A DNA stretch of 64,000 nt from Gemmatimonadota bacterium (GCA_020161135.1 JAIUOB010000001.1:1107920-1171919), one strand, 5' to 3'; positions 39,847 through 49,575 are shown, numbered from the stretch's first letter. Notes: a model not told the origin generated them from the sequence alone. Program-made: numbers and translations.

Positions 39847-39903
39847 GAGTGCGGGATTTGTGTCGTTCTGAGCGGTCAGAACGACACAAATCCCGCACTC
39901 GGC
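39844..39903. terminator. 28-bp perfect palindrome between aconitase X and smc
   Basis: Left arm 39844-39871 and right arm 39876-39903 are exactly complementary with a GCGG loop. It is located between convergent stop codons, the expected place for a bidirectional terminator. No T run is present, as is usual in high-GC actinobacteria. Confidence 0.75.
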
Positions 39904-39915
39904 CAGGGAACGGGG

Positions 39916-42900
39916 TCAGGAGGCGTCGCGGAGGCGCTGGGAGATGACGGTGGTGACGCCGTCGCCGCGCATGGTGACGCCGTAGAGGGCGTCGCCGACC
40001 TCCATGGTGCGCTTCTGGTGCGTGATGACGAGCAGCTGGGAGTGGGCGCGCAGCTCCTCGTAGATCTCCAGGAGCCGGCCCAGGTTGGTGTCGTCCAGCG
40101 CGGCCTCGACCTCGTCGAGGATGTAGAAGGGCGACGGCCGGGCCTTGAAGAGCGCGACCAGGAAGGCGACGGCGACCAGCGACCGCTCGCCGCCGGAGAG
40201 CAGCGACAGGCGCTTGACCTTCTTGCCCGGCGGGCGGGCCTCGACCTCGACGCCGGTCGCGAGCATGTCGCCCGGATCGGTCAGCACCAGCCGGCCCTCG
40301 CCGCCGGGGAAGAGCCGGGAGAAGGTCTCGGCGAAGGCGACCTCGACGTCGGCGTAGGCCTCGGTGAAGACCTGCTCCACCCTGCTGTCGACCTCGCGGA
40401 CGATGTCGAGCAGGTCGGTCCGGGTGCGCTTGAGGTCCTCGAGCTGCTCGGTGAGGAACTTGTGGCGCTCCTCCATCGCCGAGAACTCCTCCAGCGCCAG
40501 CGGGTTGACCCGCCCCAGCGCGGCCAATTCGCGCTCGGCCTTGCGGAGCCGCTGCGCCTGCTCCTCGCGGACGAACGGCACCGGCTCCGGCGCCTCCGGA
40601 TCGTCGGGATCTCCGCTCAGCACCGGCACCGGCTGGTCGGGGCCGTAGTCGGCGACCAGGCCCTCCTCCTCCAGGCCCAGCTCCTCGAGCGCGCGCTCGG
40701 CGAGCTGCTCGATCCGCATCCGCTGCTCGGTGCGGGCGACCTCGTCGCGGTGCACGGAGTTGACCAGCTCGTCGTGCTCGCGGTCCAGGTCGCGGAGCCG
40801 CCCGCGGAGCGCGAGCAGTTCGGCCTCGCGCTCGCGGCGCGCGGTCTCCACCTCGGTACGACGGGCGGCGGCCAGCCCGATCGAGGTCTCCAACCGCGCC
40901 AGCGCGACCTCGGCCGCGCCCACCACGGCGCGGGCGGCGCGTCCTTCCCGGAGCAGCCGCTCGCGGCGCTCGGCGGCCCGGCGCCGGGTCTCGCGCTCCT
41001 CCGCGGCGGTGCGCAGCAGCGCGTCGGCCCGGCCCTGCAGCGCGCGGGCCCGCTCCTCGGCCGTGCGCAACGCGAGCCGCGCGTCGGTCTCGGCGCGCCG
41101 GGCGACGCCGGCCTCCCGCGCGAGCCGCTCCCGTTCGGCGGTGTCGGGCTCCTCCTCGGGGGCGTCCTCCGCGCCCGCCAGCCGGGCCTCCAGCTCGGCC
41201 AGCCCGGACGCCTCGGTCTCCCGCGCCTCCTCCGCGCGGGCGATCGCGGCGTCCAGCCGCTCGGCCTCGCCGCGCGCGGCGCGGGCCTGGGAGCCGAACT
41301 GCCCCAGCTGCTCGGCGACCGCGGCCAGCGTCGCGTCCGACTCGTGGAGCCGGGCGAGCGCCACGTCGACGCGGCGCTGCGCCTCGGCGCGCTCGGAGTC
41401 CAGCCGCGCCATGTCGAAGGCCAGCCGTTCGCACGCGGCGACCGCCTCCCGCAGCAGGTCGGAGGCCTCGTCGACGGCGGCCTGGATCTCCAGCAGCGAC
41501 TGCTGGCTGGCCGAGCCGCCGGCGGCGAAGTGCGCCCCGAGGGCGTCGCCGGCGCGGGTCACGGCGTGGACGTCGGGCAGGTCGGCGACCAGTCGGCGGG
41601 CGGCGTCGAGGTCCTCGACGACGGCGACCTTGTGCAGCAGCCTCGCCAGGGAGGCCGACAGCTCGGCGGGGGCCTCGATCACGTCGACGGCGTACGACGC
41701 CCCGTCGGGCAGCCGGGGCCACGGCTCGCCGGAGGGCGGCGCCCCAGCCAGCAACAACCCGGCCCTGCCGAGGTCCTCGGTCTTGAGGTGCTCGATGGCG
41801 CCCAGCGCGGCGTCAGGGCCGGTGACCGCGATCGCGTCGGCGGCGGCCCCGAGCGCGGCGGCGACGGCCGCCTCGTCGCCCGGGCGGACCGAGACCAGCG
41901 CGGCCACGGACCCGAGCATCCCGGAGAGATCGGCCGAGGCGGCCAGCAGCGCGCCCGCGCCGTCCTTGCGGGCCAGCCCCAGCTCGAGCGCGTCCTTGCG
42001 GGCGGCGAGCGACGCCCGGTCGCGGTCGGCCCGGCCGGCCTCCTCGCGGGCCTTGGCCAGGCGCTCGTCGAGGTCGGCGAGCTCGGCCGCGGCGCCCTCG
42101 TGCTCGGCGTCCAGGCCCTCCTCGCCGGCGTCGAGCCCGGCGACCTTGGTCTCCAGCGCGGTGAAGTCGCGCTGCGCCCGGTCCGCCCGGGCGAGCGCAT
42201 CGGTGCGGGCGGCGGTGAGCCGGCCCACCTCCTCGGCGGCCGCGGCGGCGCGGGACTTGAGCGCGTTGACCTGCCCGGTCAGCCGGGCCAGGCCCTCGCG
42301 GCGGTCGGCGGCGGCCCGGAGCAGCGCGGCCACCCGGCGGTCCTCGACCAGGGAGGCGTCCTCGGCGGCCTTGCGGGCCGCGACCGCCTCGTCGAGGTGG
42401 CCCTGCGCGGAGGCGACCTCGGCGGCGATCGCCCGCTCCCGCTCGCGGGCCCGCTCGGCCTCGGCCTCCAGGGCGTCTGGGTCGCGGCCGGCGTCGAAGA
42501 CCGGCTCGGCCGCGGTGTCGGCGTTGCGGACCCGCTCGGCGGCGAGCGAGCGGGTGCCGAGCATCCGGTCGCGGAGCCCGCTCAGCGCGAACCACGTCTC
42601 CTGCGCCGCCGACAGCTCCGGCAGCCCGGCGGCGAGCGCCTGCTCGAGCGCGGTCTCCTGCTCGCGGGCGCCCGCGATCACCTGCTCGACCGAGGCGCGC
42701 CGTTCGAGCAGCACCGTCTCGTCGGCGAGGTCCTGCTCCAGCGCGGCGCGGGCCTCGACGAGGTCGGCGGCGAGCAGCCGGGCGCGGGCGTCGCGCACCT
42801 CGGCCTGGATCGTGGCGGCGCGCCGCGCGACCTCGGCCTGCCTCCCGAGCGGCCGCAGTTGCCGCCGGATCTCGGTGAGCAGGTCGCCGAGCCGGGTCAG

Positions 42901-43461
42901 GTTGCCCTCGGTGGCGTCGAGCTTGCGGAGCGCCTTCTCCTTGCGCTTGCGGTGCTTGAGCACACCTGCGGCCTCCTCGATGAAGCCGCGCCGGTCCTCC
43001 GGCGTCGCGTGTAGGATCGAGTCGAGCTGGCCCTGCCCGACGATCACGTGCATCTCCCGGCCGATGCCGGAGTCGCTGAGGAGCTCCTGGACGTCGAGCA
43101 GCCGGCAGGTGGTGCCGTTGATCGCATACTCCGAGCCGCCGTTGCGGAACATCGTCCGCCGGATTGTGACCTCGGAGTAGGCGATCGGGAGCGCGCCGTC
43201 GGTGTTGTCGATCGTCAGCTGCACCTCGGCGCGGCCCAGGGGCGGGCGTCCCGCCGTACCGGCGAAGATGACGTCGGCCATCTTGCCGCCGCGCAGGGAC
43301 TTGGCGCCCTGCTCCCCCATCACCCAGGCGAGGGCGTCGACGACGTTGGACTTGCCCGAGCCGTTGGGGCCGACGATGCAGGTGATGCCGGGCTCGAGCT
43401 GGAGAGTCGTGGACGACGCGAAGGACTTGAAGCCCTTGAGCGTCAGGCTCTTCAGGTACAA
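39916..43461 (-). CDS. smc: Chromosome segregation protein SMC
   Basis: The protein has 1181 residues from a TTG at 43461. The N-terminal head begins MYLKSLTLKGFKSFA and has Walker A GPNGSGKSN at residues 31-39. Two long coiled-coil arms rich in Glu, Ala and Arg flank a hinge at about residues 500-620. The C-terminal head carries the signature LSGGERSLVAVAFL and the Walker B region FYILDEVEAALDD. It condenses and segregates the nucleoid together with ScpA and ScpB, which are not in this window. The long methyltransferase and mutM neighbours are consistent with actinobacterial gene order around smc. Confidence 0.96.
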   Translation of the reverse strand: MYLKSLTLKGFKSFASSTTLQLEPGITCIVGPNGSGKSNVVDALAWVMGEQGAKSLRGGKMADVIFAGTAGRPPLGRAEVQLTIDNTDGALPIAYSEVTIRRTMFRNGGSEYAINGTTCRLLDVQELLSDSGIGREMHVIVGQGQLDSILHATPEDRRGFIEEAAGVLKHRKRKEKALRKLDATEGNLTRLGDLLTEIRRQLRPLGRQAEVARRAATIQAEVRDARARLLAADLVEARAALEQDLADETVLLERRASVEQVIAGAREQETALEQALAAGLPELSAAQETWFALSGLRDRMLGTRSLAAERVRNADTAAEPVFDAGRDPDALEAEAERARERERAIAAEVASAQGHLDEAVAARKAAEDASLVEDRRVAALLRAAADRREGLARLTGQVNALKSRAAAAAEEVGRLTAARTDALARADRAQRDFTALETKVAGLDAGEEGLDAEHEGAAAELADLDERLAKAREEAGRADRDRASLAARKDALELGLARKDGAGALLAASADLSGMLGSVAALVSVRPGDEAAVAAALGAAADAIAVTGPDAALGAIEHLKTEDLGRAGLLLAGAPPSGEPWPRLPDGASYAVDVIEAPAELSASLARLLHKVAVVEDLDAARRLVADLPDVHAVTRAGDALGAHFAAGGSASQQSLLEIQAAVDEASDLLREAVAACERLAFDMARLDSERAEAQRRVDVALARLHESDATLAAVAEQLGQFGSQARAARGEAERLDAAIARAEEARETEASGLAELEARLAGAEDAPEEEPDTAERERLAREAGVARRAETDARLALRTAEERARALQGRADALLRTAAEERETRRRAAERRERLLREGRAARAVVGAAEVALARLETSIGLAAARRTEVETARREREAELLALRGRLRDLDREHDELVNSVHRDEVARTEQRMRIEQLAERALEELGLEEEGLVADYGPDQPVPVLSGDPDDPEAPEPVPFVREEQAQRLRKAERELAALGRVNPLALEEFSAMEERHKFLTEQLEDLKRTRTDLLDIVREVDSRVEQVFTEAYADVEVAFAETFSRLFPGGEGRLVLTDPGDMLATGVEVEARPPGKKVKRLSLLSGGERSLVAVAFLVALFKARPSPFYILDEVEAALDDTNLGRLLEIYEELRAHSQLLVITHQKRTMEVGDALYGVTMRGDGVTTVISQRLRDAS

Positions 43462-43655
43462 CGGGTGGCTCCCGGGTCGGTCGGCGCTGAGATCTGGCGC
43501 CCGGACGGACGCCGGCTTGGGGAAGGCCAGCGGCGTTCACCCTACCCGCGCCCACCGCCCGACCCGGGCAGGCGCGGCCGGGCACGGTCGGTCAGGGCCT
43601 GTCTGGGCAGGGCGGGGCAGGGGCGGTCTGGCGCGGCATCTGGCACCATGCAGAG

Positions 43656-44285
43656 GTGGCCGACTCCCCCGCAGCACCGCTCCCGACGCCGCGCTGGTTC
43701 GCGCACCGCAACCCCGAGCAGCGCGACGAATACGCCTACCGGTTCGTCAAGATCGCCGAGGGCGGCGACGACATCGACGGGGAGGCCCGCTTCATCGACG
43801 CGATGGCGGACCGGGGCTCGACGATCCTCGACGCCGGCTGCGGCGTGGGCCGGGTCGCGGCGGCGCTGGCGCGGGTAGGCCACCGCGCCGCCGGGGTCGA
43901 CGTCGACCCGATCCTGATCGGCAGGGGCCGCGAGTTCTATCCCGGGCTGCCGCTGGCCGAGCTGGACCTGGCCGGGCTGGACGCCGCGGCGCTCGCCCAG
44001 CGCGGCCTGCCCACGTCGTACGACGTCATCGTCAGCCCCGGCAACGTCTTCCACTTCGTCGCCGAGGGCACCCAGCCGCGGATCGTGGCCAACCTGGCCG
44101 GCGTGCTGCGGCCCGGCGGGCGGCTGGTCGTCGGCTTCCACACCGGCCGCGACTACACCCACGACCTGCTCGACGGCGACGCGGCGGCCGCGGGGCTGGT
44201 GCGGTGCTTCCGGTTCGCGACCTGGCAGCTCGACGAGGTCACGCCCGACAGCGACTGGGCGGTCTCGGTCTACCGTCGCCCCTGA
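43656..44285 (+). CDS. Class I SAM-dependent methyltransferase
   Basis: The protein has 209 residues from a GTG at 43656. SAM motif I is ILDAGCGVGRVAAAL, the acidic residue after strand 2 lies in GVDVDPILIGRG, and VIVSPGNVFHF marks motif IV. The N-terminus (PTPRWFAHRNPEQRDEYAYRF) is typical of a small actinobacterial methyltransferase of unknown substrate. It is divergent from smc and convergent with the MFS gene. Confidence 0.85.
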   Translation: MADSPAAPLPTPRWFAHRNPEQRDEYAYRFVKIAEGGDDIDGEARFIDAMADRGSTILDAGCGVGRVAAALARVGHRAAGVDVDPILIGRGREFYPGLPLAELDLAGLDAAALAQRGLPTSYDVIVSPGNVFHFVAEGTQPRIVANLAGVLRPGGRLVVGFHTGRDYTHDLLDGDAAAAGLVRCFRFATWQLDEVTPDSDWAVSVYRRP

Positions 44286-44326
44286 CCTCCCGATCCGTCC
44301 ACGCCGCCCGAGCCTCAAGCGACCCG

Positions 44327-45625
44327 TCAGCCTACAGGCGAACCGGAGTCGGGATCGGCATCGGCGTCGTGATCGGGGTCGTCGTCGGCGGCGAGCGCCT
44401 CGGCGTCGGCGTGCGCGATCAGGTCGAGCTGACGCCAGATCACCGCCAGCGTGAGGACCGAGCCGACGAAGGCGAACCAGTACGGCGCGGTCAGCCCCCA
44501 CACCTGGGCGATCGCGCCGCCGAGCAGGCTGCCGACGACGATGCCGCCGAAGACGCCGACCAGGTAGACGCTTCCGACACGGCCCTGGAACTCGGTCGGC
44601 ACGACACGTTGCCGCACCGTGTTGGAGATCGTGCCCCACACGAAGGCGTAGCAGCCGAAGATGAACATGATCACGAACGCCGCCCACGCCCACCGGTTGA
44701 GCGCGAACGCCAGATGCATCGCGCACTCGAGGCTCAGGCAGGTCTTCATGATCGTCGAGACCTTGAAGCGGCGCTCGAGCCAGCCGTACGCCGCGGTGGC
44801 GCACAGCCCGCCGATCGCTCCGAACGTGGTGAGCAGACCGAACCCGACCTCCGGCATGCCGAGGTGCTCGGTCGCGTAGAGGACGAGCACCGCCCACGCG
44901 GCGCCCCAGGTGACGTTGAAGGTGACGATGACCAGCGCCAGGGTGCGGATGGCGTCGTTGCGCCACAGCCAGCGGACGCCTTCGGCGATGTCGCGCCGCA
45001 CGTGGCTGCGCTCCTCGCGGGCCTTGCCGTGCGGCGGAAGGGTCATCCTGGTGATGATCAGCACCGCGAGCGCGGTCACGATGAACTGCACAGTGAAGGG
45101 CCAGACCATCCCGATCGCGAAGATCGCGGCGCCCAGCGGCGGGCCGATGAGCTGGTTGATCGTGATGAAGCCGGCCTGCAGCCGGGAGTTGGCGATCCCG
45201 ATGTCGGCCTTGGCGACCAGCATCGGGGTCAGCGTCGAGGCGGTGGCGTCGGCGAAGACCTCCGAGACCCCGAGCGCGAACACCACGGCCAGGACGATCG
45301 CGATGTTGACGTAGCCCGTCGCCAGGAACGCGACGAGTACGGCGATCACCAGCGCCCGGCACACCCCGGCGATCAGGAGCATCCGCCGCCGGTCGACGCG
45401 GTCGGCGATCGCGCCCGCGTAGAGGCCGAAGATCAGCCACGGCAGCTGCTGGAGCATCGGCGCCAGCGCGACCAGGAACGGGTCGTGGGTCTGTGACGCG
45501 ACCAGCAGCGGCCCGGCGGCGAGCGCGAGCCCATCGCCGATCTGCAGGGTCCACGAGACGCCCAGCAGCTTGCGGAACTCGCGCCCCAGCCGCGCTGGGA
45601 CCAGGGCTTCCATGACTCTGCTCAT
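44327..45625 (-). CDS. MFS transporter (EntS/MFS_3-like)
   Basis: The protein has 432 residues with 12 hydrophobic segments. The loop after helix 2 contains YAGAIADRVDRRRMLL, the MFS motif A (GxxaDrxgrr). The C-terminus is a highly acidic, Asp-rich cytoplasmic tail. Relatives export siderophores, drugs or lysophospholipids. The substrate cannot be predicted from this view. It shares its 3' intergenic region with the methyltransferase gene. Confidence 0.85.
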   Translation of the reverse strand: MSRVMEALVPARLGREFRKLLGVSWTLQIGDGLALAAGPLLVASQTHDPFLVALAPMLQQLPWLIFGLYAGAIADRVDRRRMLLIAGVCRALVIAVLVAFLATGYVNIAIVLAVVFALGVSEVFADATASTLTPMLVAKADIGIANSRLQAGFITINQLIGPPLGAAIFAIGMVWPFTVQFIVTALAVLIITRMTLPPHGKAREERSHVRRDIAEGVRWLWRNDAIRTLALVIVTFNVTWGAAWAVLVLYATEHLGMPEVGFGLLTTFGAIGGLCATAAYGWLERRFKVSTIMKTCLSLECAMHLAFALNRWAWAAFVIMFIFGCYAFVWGTISNTVRQRVVPTEFQGRVGSVYLVGVFGGIVVGSLLGGAIAQVWGLTAPYWFAFVGSVLTLAVIWRQLDLIAHADAEALAADDDPDHDADADPDSGSPVG

Positions 45626-45686
45626 TTGATGCGCGACCGGTCCCGGTCGCGCGGCCTGAACCGCGCGATGGGGGGTTCGGGGTTGA

Positions 45687-45899
45687 TCAGACGGGCTGCA
45701 GCGCCTCGTCGAGCTGCTCGTGCAGCTCGGGTGTCACGAGGCTGGCGACGTGGGCGGCGAGGGCGTCGTTCTCCTCCGCCAACCGTCGTACCAGATCCTC
45801 GAGTTCGACGACCCGGGCGCGCAGGCGTGCGTTCTCGATCGAGAGCCGCCTCGTGCCGCGGAGGTCGCTGTTCAGGTGTCCGATCAGCGCCTTGGCCAT
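45687..45899 (-). CDS. Small coiled-coil protein
   Basis: The protein has 70 residues from an ATG at 45899 (an alternative start at 45956 would add 19). NSDLRGTRRLSIENARLRARVVELEDLVRRLAEENDALAAHVASL shows a heptad pattern with Leu at a/d positions, so it should form a parallel coiled coil. I do not recognise a named family. It lies between the MFS gene and mutM in the minus direction. Confidence 0.6.
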   Translation of the reverse strand: MAKALIGHLNSDLRGTRRLSIENARLRARVVELEDLVRRLAEENDALAAHVASLVTPELHEQLDEALQPV

Positions 45900-45991
45900 G
45901 CGTGAGCCTTCCAGGTAAACCGGTTGCCCGATCTGGGCTGTCTTCAAGAGTCCCACCCGCGCGGCTCCGGGTCAAACCGCCGGGCCCACCT

Positions 45992-46058
45992 GCGGTAGTC
46001 CCCCACGTTCTGCAGGGGTTACGCACCAGTGACCCTGCGAAACGTTGGGGACTACCGC
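45992..46058. repeat. Dispersed imperfect palindrome, copy 1
   Basis: GGTAGTCCCCCACGTTCTGC and GAAACGTTGGGGACTACC are the outer arms of an imperfect 65-base inverted repeat with an inner GGGGTTAC/GTGACCC stem. A near-identical sequence occurs at 55756-55819. The mutM stop codon (TAG) lies inside the right arm. Confidence 0.85.
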
Positions 46059-46924
46059 GCGGGCGCGGAGGAGGGGCGGCGGCGGGGCGGGCGCTGGCAG
46101 ACGGGGCAGAAGTACGACGACCGGTTGGTGAAGGCGGTCCGCCGAATGAGGGCACCGCAGCGGTCGCACGGCTCCCCTTCGCGCCCGTAGGCGTGCAGCG
46201 AGCGCTCGAAGTAGCCGGACTCACCGTTGACGTTGACGTAGAGCGCGTCGAACGACGTACCGCCCTGGGCCAGCGCCTCGCCCATGACCGTGCGGGCGTG
46301 CCCGAGCAGGTCGAGCACCTGGCCGCGGCGCAGCCGGTCGCCAGGCCGCTCGCCGTGGAGTCGCGCCCGCCACAGCGCCTCGTCGGCGTAGATGTTGCCC
46401 ACCCCGGAGACCAGACTCTGGTCGAGGATGAGCCGCTTGATCCCGGCGGTACGGCGTCGCACGCGGGCCGCGAAGGCCAACTCGTCGAACTCCGGGTCCA
46501 GGGGATCCCGCGCGATGTGCGCGATCTCGGTCGGCAGCTCGGCGCCGCCGGGGCTGAACGACAGCCCGCCGAACATCCGCTGGTCGACGAAGCGCAGCTC
46601 GAGACCAGGGTCGCCGGAGAGCAGGAACCGCACCCGCAGGTGCCGCTCGTCGGGCGCGCCGGGCGGCTGCAGCAGCATCTGGCCGCTCATGCCGAGGTGG
46701 CCGAGGATCGCGTCGCCGCCGTCGACGGCGATCCAGAAGTACTTGCCGCGGCGGTGCACCGCCACCACCTCGCGGCCCCGCACCCGGTCGGCGAAGCCAC
46801 CGGGCCCGCCGAGGTCGCGGCGCACCGGCCGGGGGTGCAGCACCTCGACGGCCAGCACGCGGCGGCCGGGCAGGTGCCGCTGCAGGCCCGAGCGGACGAC
46901 CTCGACCTCGGGAAGCTCGGGCAC
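46052..46924 (-). CDS. mutM: Formamidopyrimidine-DNA glycosylase
   Basis: The protein has 290 residues from a GTG at 46924. It excises oxidised purines such as 8-oxoguanine and cuts the abasic site. The catalytic N-terminus is PELPEV (Pro2, Glu3), the Lys of the helix-two-turn region lies in HRRGKYFWI, and the C-terminal zinc finger is CDRCG...YFCPVCQ. The GTG is two bases downstream of the RNase III stop, so translation is probably coupled. The TAG stop lies inside the dispersed palindrome at 45992-46058. Confidence 0.95.
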   Translation of the reverse strand: MPELPEVEVVRSGLQRHLPGRRVLAVEVLHPRPVRRDLGGPGGFADRVRGREVVAVHRRGKYFWIAVDGGDAILGHLGMSGQMLLQPPGAPDERHLRVRFLLSGDPGLELRFVDQRMFGGLSFSPGGAELPTEIAHIARDPLDPEFDELAFAARVRRRTAGIKRLILDQSLVSGVGNIYADEALWRARLHGERPGDRLRRGQVLDLLGHARTVMGEALAQGGTSFDALYVNVNGESGYFERSLHAYGREGEPCDRCGALIRRTAFTNRSSYFCPVCQRPPRRRPSSAPAR

Positions 46925-46925
46925 G

Positions 46926-47618
46926 TCAGTCCAGCAGGCCGGCCGCCGGGCCGTGGGCCTCCACGAGCTCGGAGTAGGCGGTCTGCGCCGCGCCCTGCTC
47001 CGCCTCCTTCTTGGAGCGGCCGACGCCGTGGCCGTAGAGCTGCTCGCCGACCCGCACCTGCGCGGTGAAGGTCTTGTCGTGGTCGGGGCCGGAGTCGGCG
47101 AGCACGTACTCGGGGACCCCGAGGCCGTGGCAGGCGGTGAGCTCCTGCAGCGAGGTCTTCCAGTCCAGCCCGGCGCCGAGATCGGCGGCCGCCACGAGCA
47201 GCGGGTCGAAGAGCAGGTGTACGACGGGGCTCGAGGCGTCGAAGCCGCCGCTGAGATGCACGGCACCGATCAGCGCCTCGACCGTGTCGGAGAGGATCGA
47301 CGCCTTGTCGCGGCCGCCGGTCGACTCCTCGCCGCGGCCGAGCTTGATGTGGTCGCCGACGCCGATCTCGCGCCCGACCTCGGCCAGGGCACGGGCGTTG
47401 ACGACCGCGGCCCGCAGCTTGGCGAGCCGCCCCTCCGAGAGGTCGGGGTGCGACCGGTAGAGGGTCTCGGTGACGACGACGCCGAGCACCGAGTCGCCCA
47501 GGAACTCCAGGCGCTCGTTGGTCGGCAGACCGCCGTTCTCGTAGGCGAACGAGCGGTGTGTCAGGGCGCGCTCCAGCAGCTCGGCGTCCAGCGTGGGATC
47601 GCCGAGCGCGGCGCGCAA
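46926..47618 (-). CDS. rnc: Ribonuclease III
   Basis: About 230 residues. It cuts double-stranded RNA in rRNA maturation. The catalytic signature is [13 protein letters not shown], with [12 protein letters not shown] as the second metal site, and the C-terminal dsRNA-binding domain has [12 protein letters not shown] and [15 protein letters not shown]. The domain would start at [12 protein letters not shown], but no ATG or GTG occurs between the end of rpmF and the domain. The TTG at 47618 or a CTG codon slightly upstream (47633 or 47648) must act as start, so the N-terminus is uncertain by up to about 10 residues. Confidence 0.9.
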   Translation of the reverse strand: MRAALGDPTLDAELLERALTHRSFAYENGGLPTNERLEFLGDSVLGVVVTETLYRSHPDLSEGRLAKLRAAVVNARALAEVGREIGVGDHIKLGRGEESTGGRDKASILSDTVEALIGAVHLSGGFDASSPVVHLLFDPLLVAAADLGAGLDWKTSLQELTACHGLGVPEYVLADSGPDHDKTFTAQVRVGEQLYGHGVGRSKKEAEQGAAQTAYSELVEAHGPAAGLLD

Positions 47619-47647
47619 CTCCCCGTAGTTGGTCAGCGGACCGTGGG

Positions 47648-47833
47648 TCAGAGGACCTGGCGGCGGTTGGAACGACCGCCGTACTGACCACAGGTGCCGC
47701 ACGCGCGGTGCGGAAGGTGCTTGTCGCCGCAGGCGGGGTTGGCGCAGGTCACCAAGGACGGCGCGGTCGCCTTCCACTGCGACCGGCGGTGCCGGGTGTT
47801 GCTGCGCGACATCTTCCGCTTCGGGACTGCCAC
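47648..47833 (-). CDS. rpmF: 50S ribosomal protein L32
   Basis: The protein has 61 residues from a GTG at 47833. [20 protein letters not shown] is the standard L32 start, and the zinc-ribbon Cys pairs are CANPAC and CGTC (Cys30, 35, 45, 48). A clear AAGGAG box precedes it. It lies between the yceD-like gene and rnc, the conserved yceD-rpmF-rnc arrangement. Confidence 0.96.
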   Translation of the reverse strand: MAVPKRKMSRSNTRHRRSQWKATAPSLVTCANPACGDKHLPHRACGTCGQYGGRSNRRQVL

Positions 47834-47853
47834 TTCTCTTCTCCTTGACTCGC

Positions 47854-48411
47854 TCAGGTGTCCTGGTCCTGCTGCAACGCCGCCAGGCCGGCCCAGCGCG
47901 GGTCGATCGCCGCCTCGTGTGCGTGGTCCGGATCCTCGGCGAGTTGCGCGCCGCACTCGACGCACAACCCCGGGCAATCCTCCCGGCACAGCGGCTGGAA
48001 CGGCAGTGCCAGCACCACCGCATCCCGCAACGGGGGCTCGAGGTCGAGCAGGTCGCCCTCGAGCCGGCGGACATCTTCGTCCTCTTCGGGGGGCTGGCGC
48101 ACGTCGTCGTACACGTAGAGGTCCTGGAACCCGACGACCAGTTCGTCGTCGATCGGCTCCAGGCACCGCGTGCACTCGCCGTCGAGCTCGACTGCCGCCG
48201 AACCCGTGACCAGCACCCCCTCCATGACCGCCTCCAGCCGCAGGTCGAGGTCGACCGGCGAGCCTTCGGGGACGTGGAGGACCTCGATGCCCAGATCTGC
48301 CGGGGCCGGCACCTCGAGCGACACCTGACGCTGCAACCCCGGGCGGCGGCCGAGCTCGCGGGTGTCGAGCACGAGCGGCGCTCTCGGGTCCAAGGCGTGC
48401 AGGAGGATCAC
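47854..48411 (-). CDS. YceD/DUF177 family protein
   Basis: About 185 residues if started at the GTG at 48411; a TTG at 48444 is an alternative. It has the DUF177 pattern: [13 protein letters not shown] near the start, then [10 protein letters not shown], and later [14 protein letters not shown], giving two CxxC pairs. Homologues sit next to rpmF in most bacteria and affect 23S rRNA or ribosome assembly. The position directly upstream of rpmF here fits. Confidence 0.88.
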   Translation of the reverse strand: MILLHALDPRAPLVLDTRELGRRPGLQRQVSLEVPAPADLGIEVLHVPEGSPVDLDLRLEAVMEGVLVTGSAAVELDGECTRCLEPIDDELVVGFQDLYVYDDVRQPPEEDEDVRRLEGDLLDLEPPLRDAVVLALPFQPLCREDCPGLCVECGAQLAEDPDHAHEAAIDPRWAGLAALQQDQDT

Positions 48412-48484
48412 TTCCGATGCGCGGACACAACAGATCGCCGCCAATCGTAGGCGGACGGGTGCCTGAGGGCCAAACCGCGCCAGG

Positions 48485-48973
48485 TCAGCGGCCCAGCCGC
48501 GCCAGCAGCGCCTCGTGGACGAAGCCCGGGACCAGCCCGGAGACGTCGCCCCCGAGGGAGGCGACCTCCTTGATCAGGGACGACGCGAGGAAGGAGTTCT
48601 GCGGCGTCGTCGGCAGGTAGACGGTCTCGACGCCGGCCGCGAGCGTGGCGTTCATGTGCGCCATCTGCAGCTCGTAGTCGAAGTCCCCGGTGCGCAGTCC
48701 CTTGACGATCGCGTGGATGCCGTTGTCGACGCAGTAGTCGGTGAGCAGCCCTGTGAAGCCGTCGACCCGCACGTTCGGCAGGTCGGCGCAGGCGCGGCGC
48801 AGCATCGCCAGCCGCTCCTCGGCGTCGAAGAGGCGGTTCTTGGACGGGTTCACGCCGGCGGCCACCACGACCTCGTCGAAGAGCCACGCCGTGCGGCGGA
48901 AGATGTCGACGTGGCCGTTGGTCACCGGGTCGAACGTGCCCGGGCACACCGCCCTGCGGACGTGATCACTCAT
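48485..48973 (-). CDS. coaD: Phosphopantetheine adenylyltransferase
   Basis: The protein has 162 residues, the normal length. It makes dephospho-CoA from 4'-phosphopantetheine and ATP. Motifs are CPGTFDPVTNGHVDI (HxGH-like nucleotidyltransferase), AIVKGLRTGDFDYELQMAHMN and the C-terminal SSLIKEVASLGGDVSGLVP. Its ATG overlaps the rsmD stop by four bases. Confidence 0.96.
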   Translation of the reverse strand: MSDHVRRAVCPGTFDPVTNGHVDIFRRTAWLFDEVVVAAGVNPSKNRLFDAEERLAMLRRACADLPNVRVDGFTGLLTDYCVDNGIHAIVKGLRTGDFDYELQMAHMNATLAAGVETVYLPTTPQNSFLASSLIKEVASLGGDVSGLVPGFVHEALLARLGR

Positions 48974-49575
48974 GAGTGCTCCTCCTCTTCGTCGGGCTGC
49001 GGTTGGTAGCTCCCGTAGTAAAGCAGTGTCTCGCCGTACCGGCGGGCCCTCGCCGCGTCGTACCCCTCCGGCCAGGGCAGTTCGGCGCCGCGGGCGGAGC
49101 GCTCGACGACGAGCAACGCACCGTCGGCGAGCCAGCCGTGGTCGCGTAACAGGGCCAGGTCGGCGGCGACGGCGTCGGCGCTGAGCGGGTACGGCGGGTC
49201 GCTCAGCACCAGGTCGTACGACGCGCGATCGGGCTCCGGACCCGGCCCCCGCCCGAGCACCGCGGCGACGGCACCGGTGACGACCTCGGCGCTCCGGCAC
49301 CCCAGCGACCGCGCGTTGCCGGCGATCAGCCGGGCGGTCCGGCGGTCCTGCTCCACGAAGGTGACCACCTCCGCCCCGCGGGACCAGGCCTCAAAGCCGA
49401 GTGCGCCGCTGCCGGCGTACAGGTCGAGCACCCGCAGCCCGGTCAGGGTGCCCAGCCGGGCCTCGAGGGAGGAGAAGAGCGCCTCGCGGACCCGGTCGGA
49501 GGTGGGCCGGGTGGCCGCGCCGGGCGGGGTCCGCAGCCGGCGTCCGCCCGCGGCGCCGCCGATGATCCGGGTCAT
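48970..49575 (-). CDS. rsmD: 16S rRNA (guanine-N2) methyltransferase RsmD
   Basis: The protein has 201 residues. It methylates G966 of 16S rRNA. It starts RIIGGAAGGRRLRTPPG, has SAM motif I VLDLYAGSGALGFEAWSRG and the catalytic SDPPYP. The acidic tail is DEEEEHS. It lies between recG and coaD; the start codon overlaps the last base of the recG stop. Confidence 0.95.
   Translation of the reverse strand: MTRIIGGAAGGRRLRTPPGAATRPTSDRVREALFSSLEARLGTLTGLRVLDLYAGSGALGFEAWSRGAEVVTFVEQDRRTARLIAGNARSLGCRSAEVVTGAVAAVLGRGPGPEPDRASYDLVLSDPPYPLSADAVAADLALLRDHGWLADGALLVVERSARGAELPWPEGYDAARARRYGETLLYYGSYQPQPDEEEEHS

Noticed and set aside
40018..43014. 998- and 816-codon plus-strand open frames over smc
   Set aside because: Leu/Gly/Arg and Ser/Arg low-complexity translations; shadows of the SMC coiled coil.
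45992..46058. CRISPR repeat
   Set aside because: Only two copies 10 kb apart with no spacer array; it is an intergenic palindrome.
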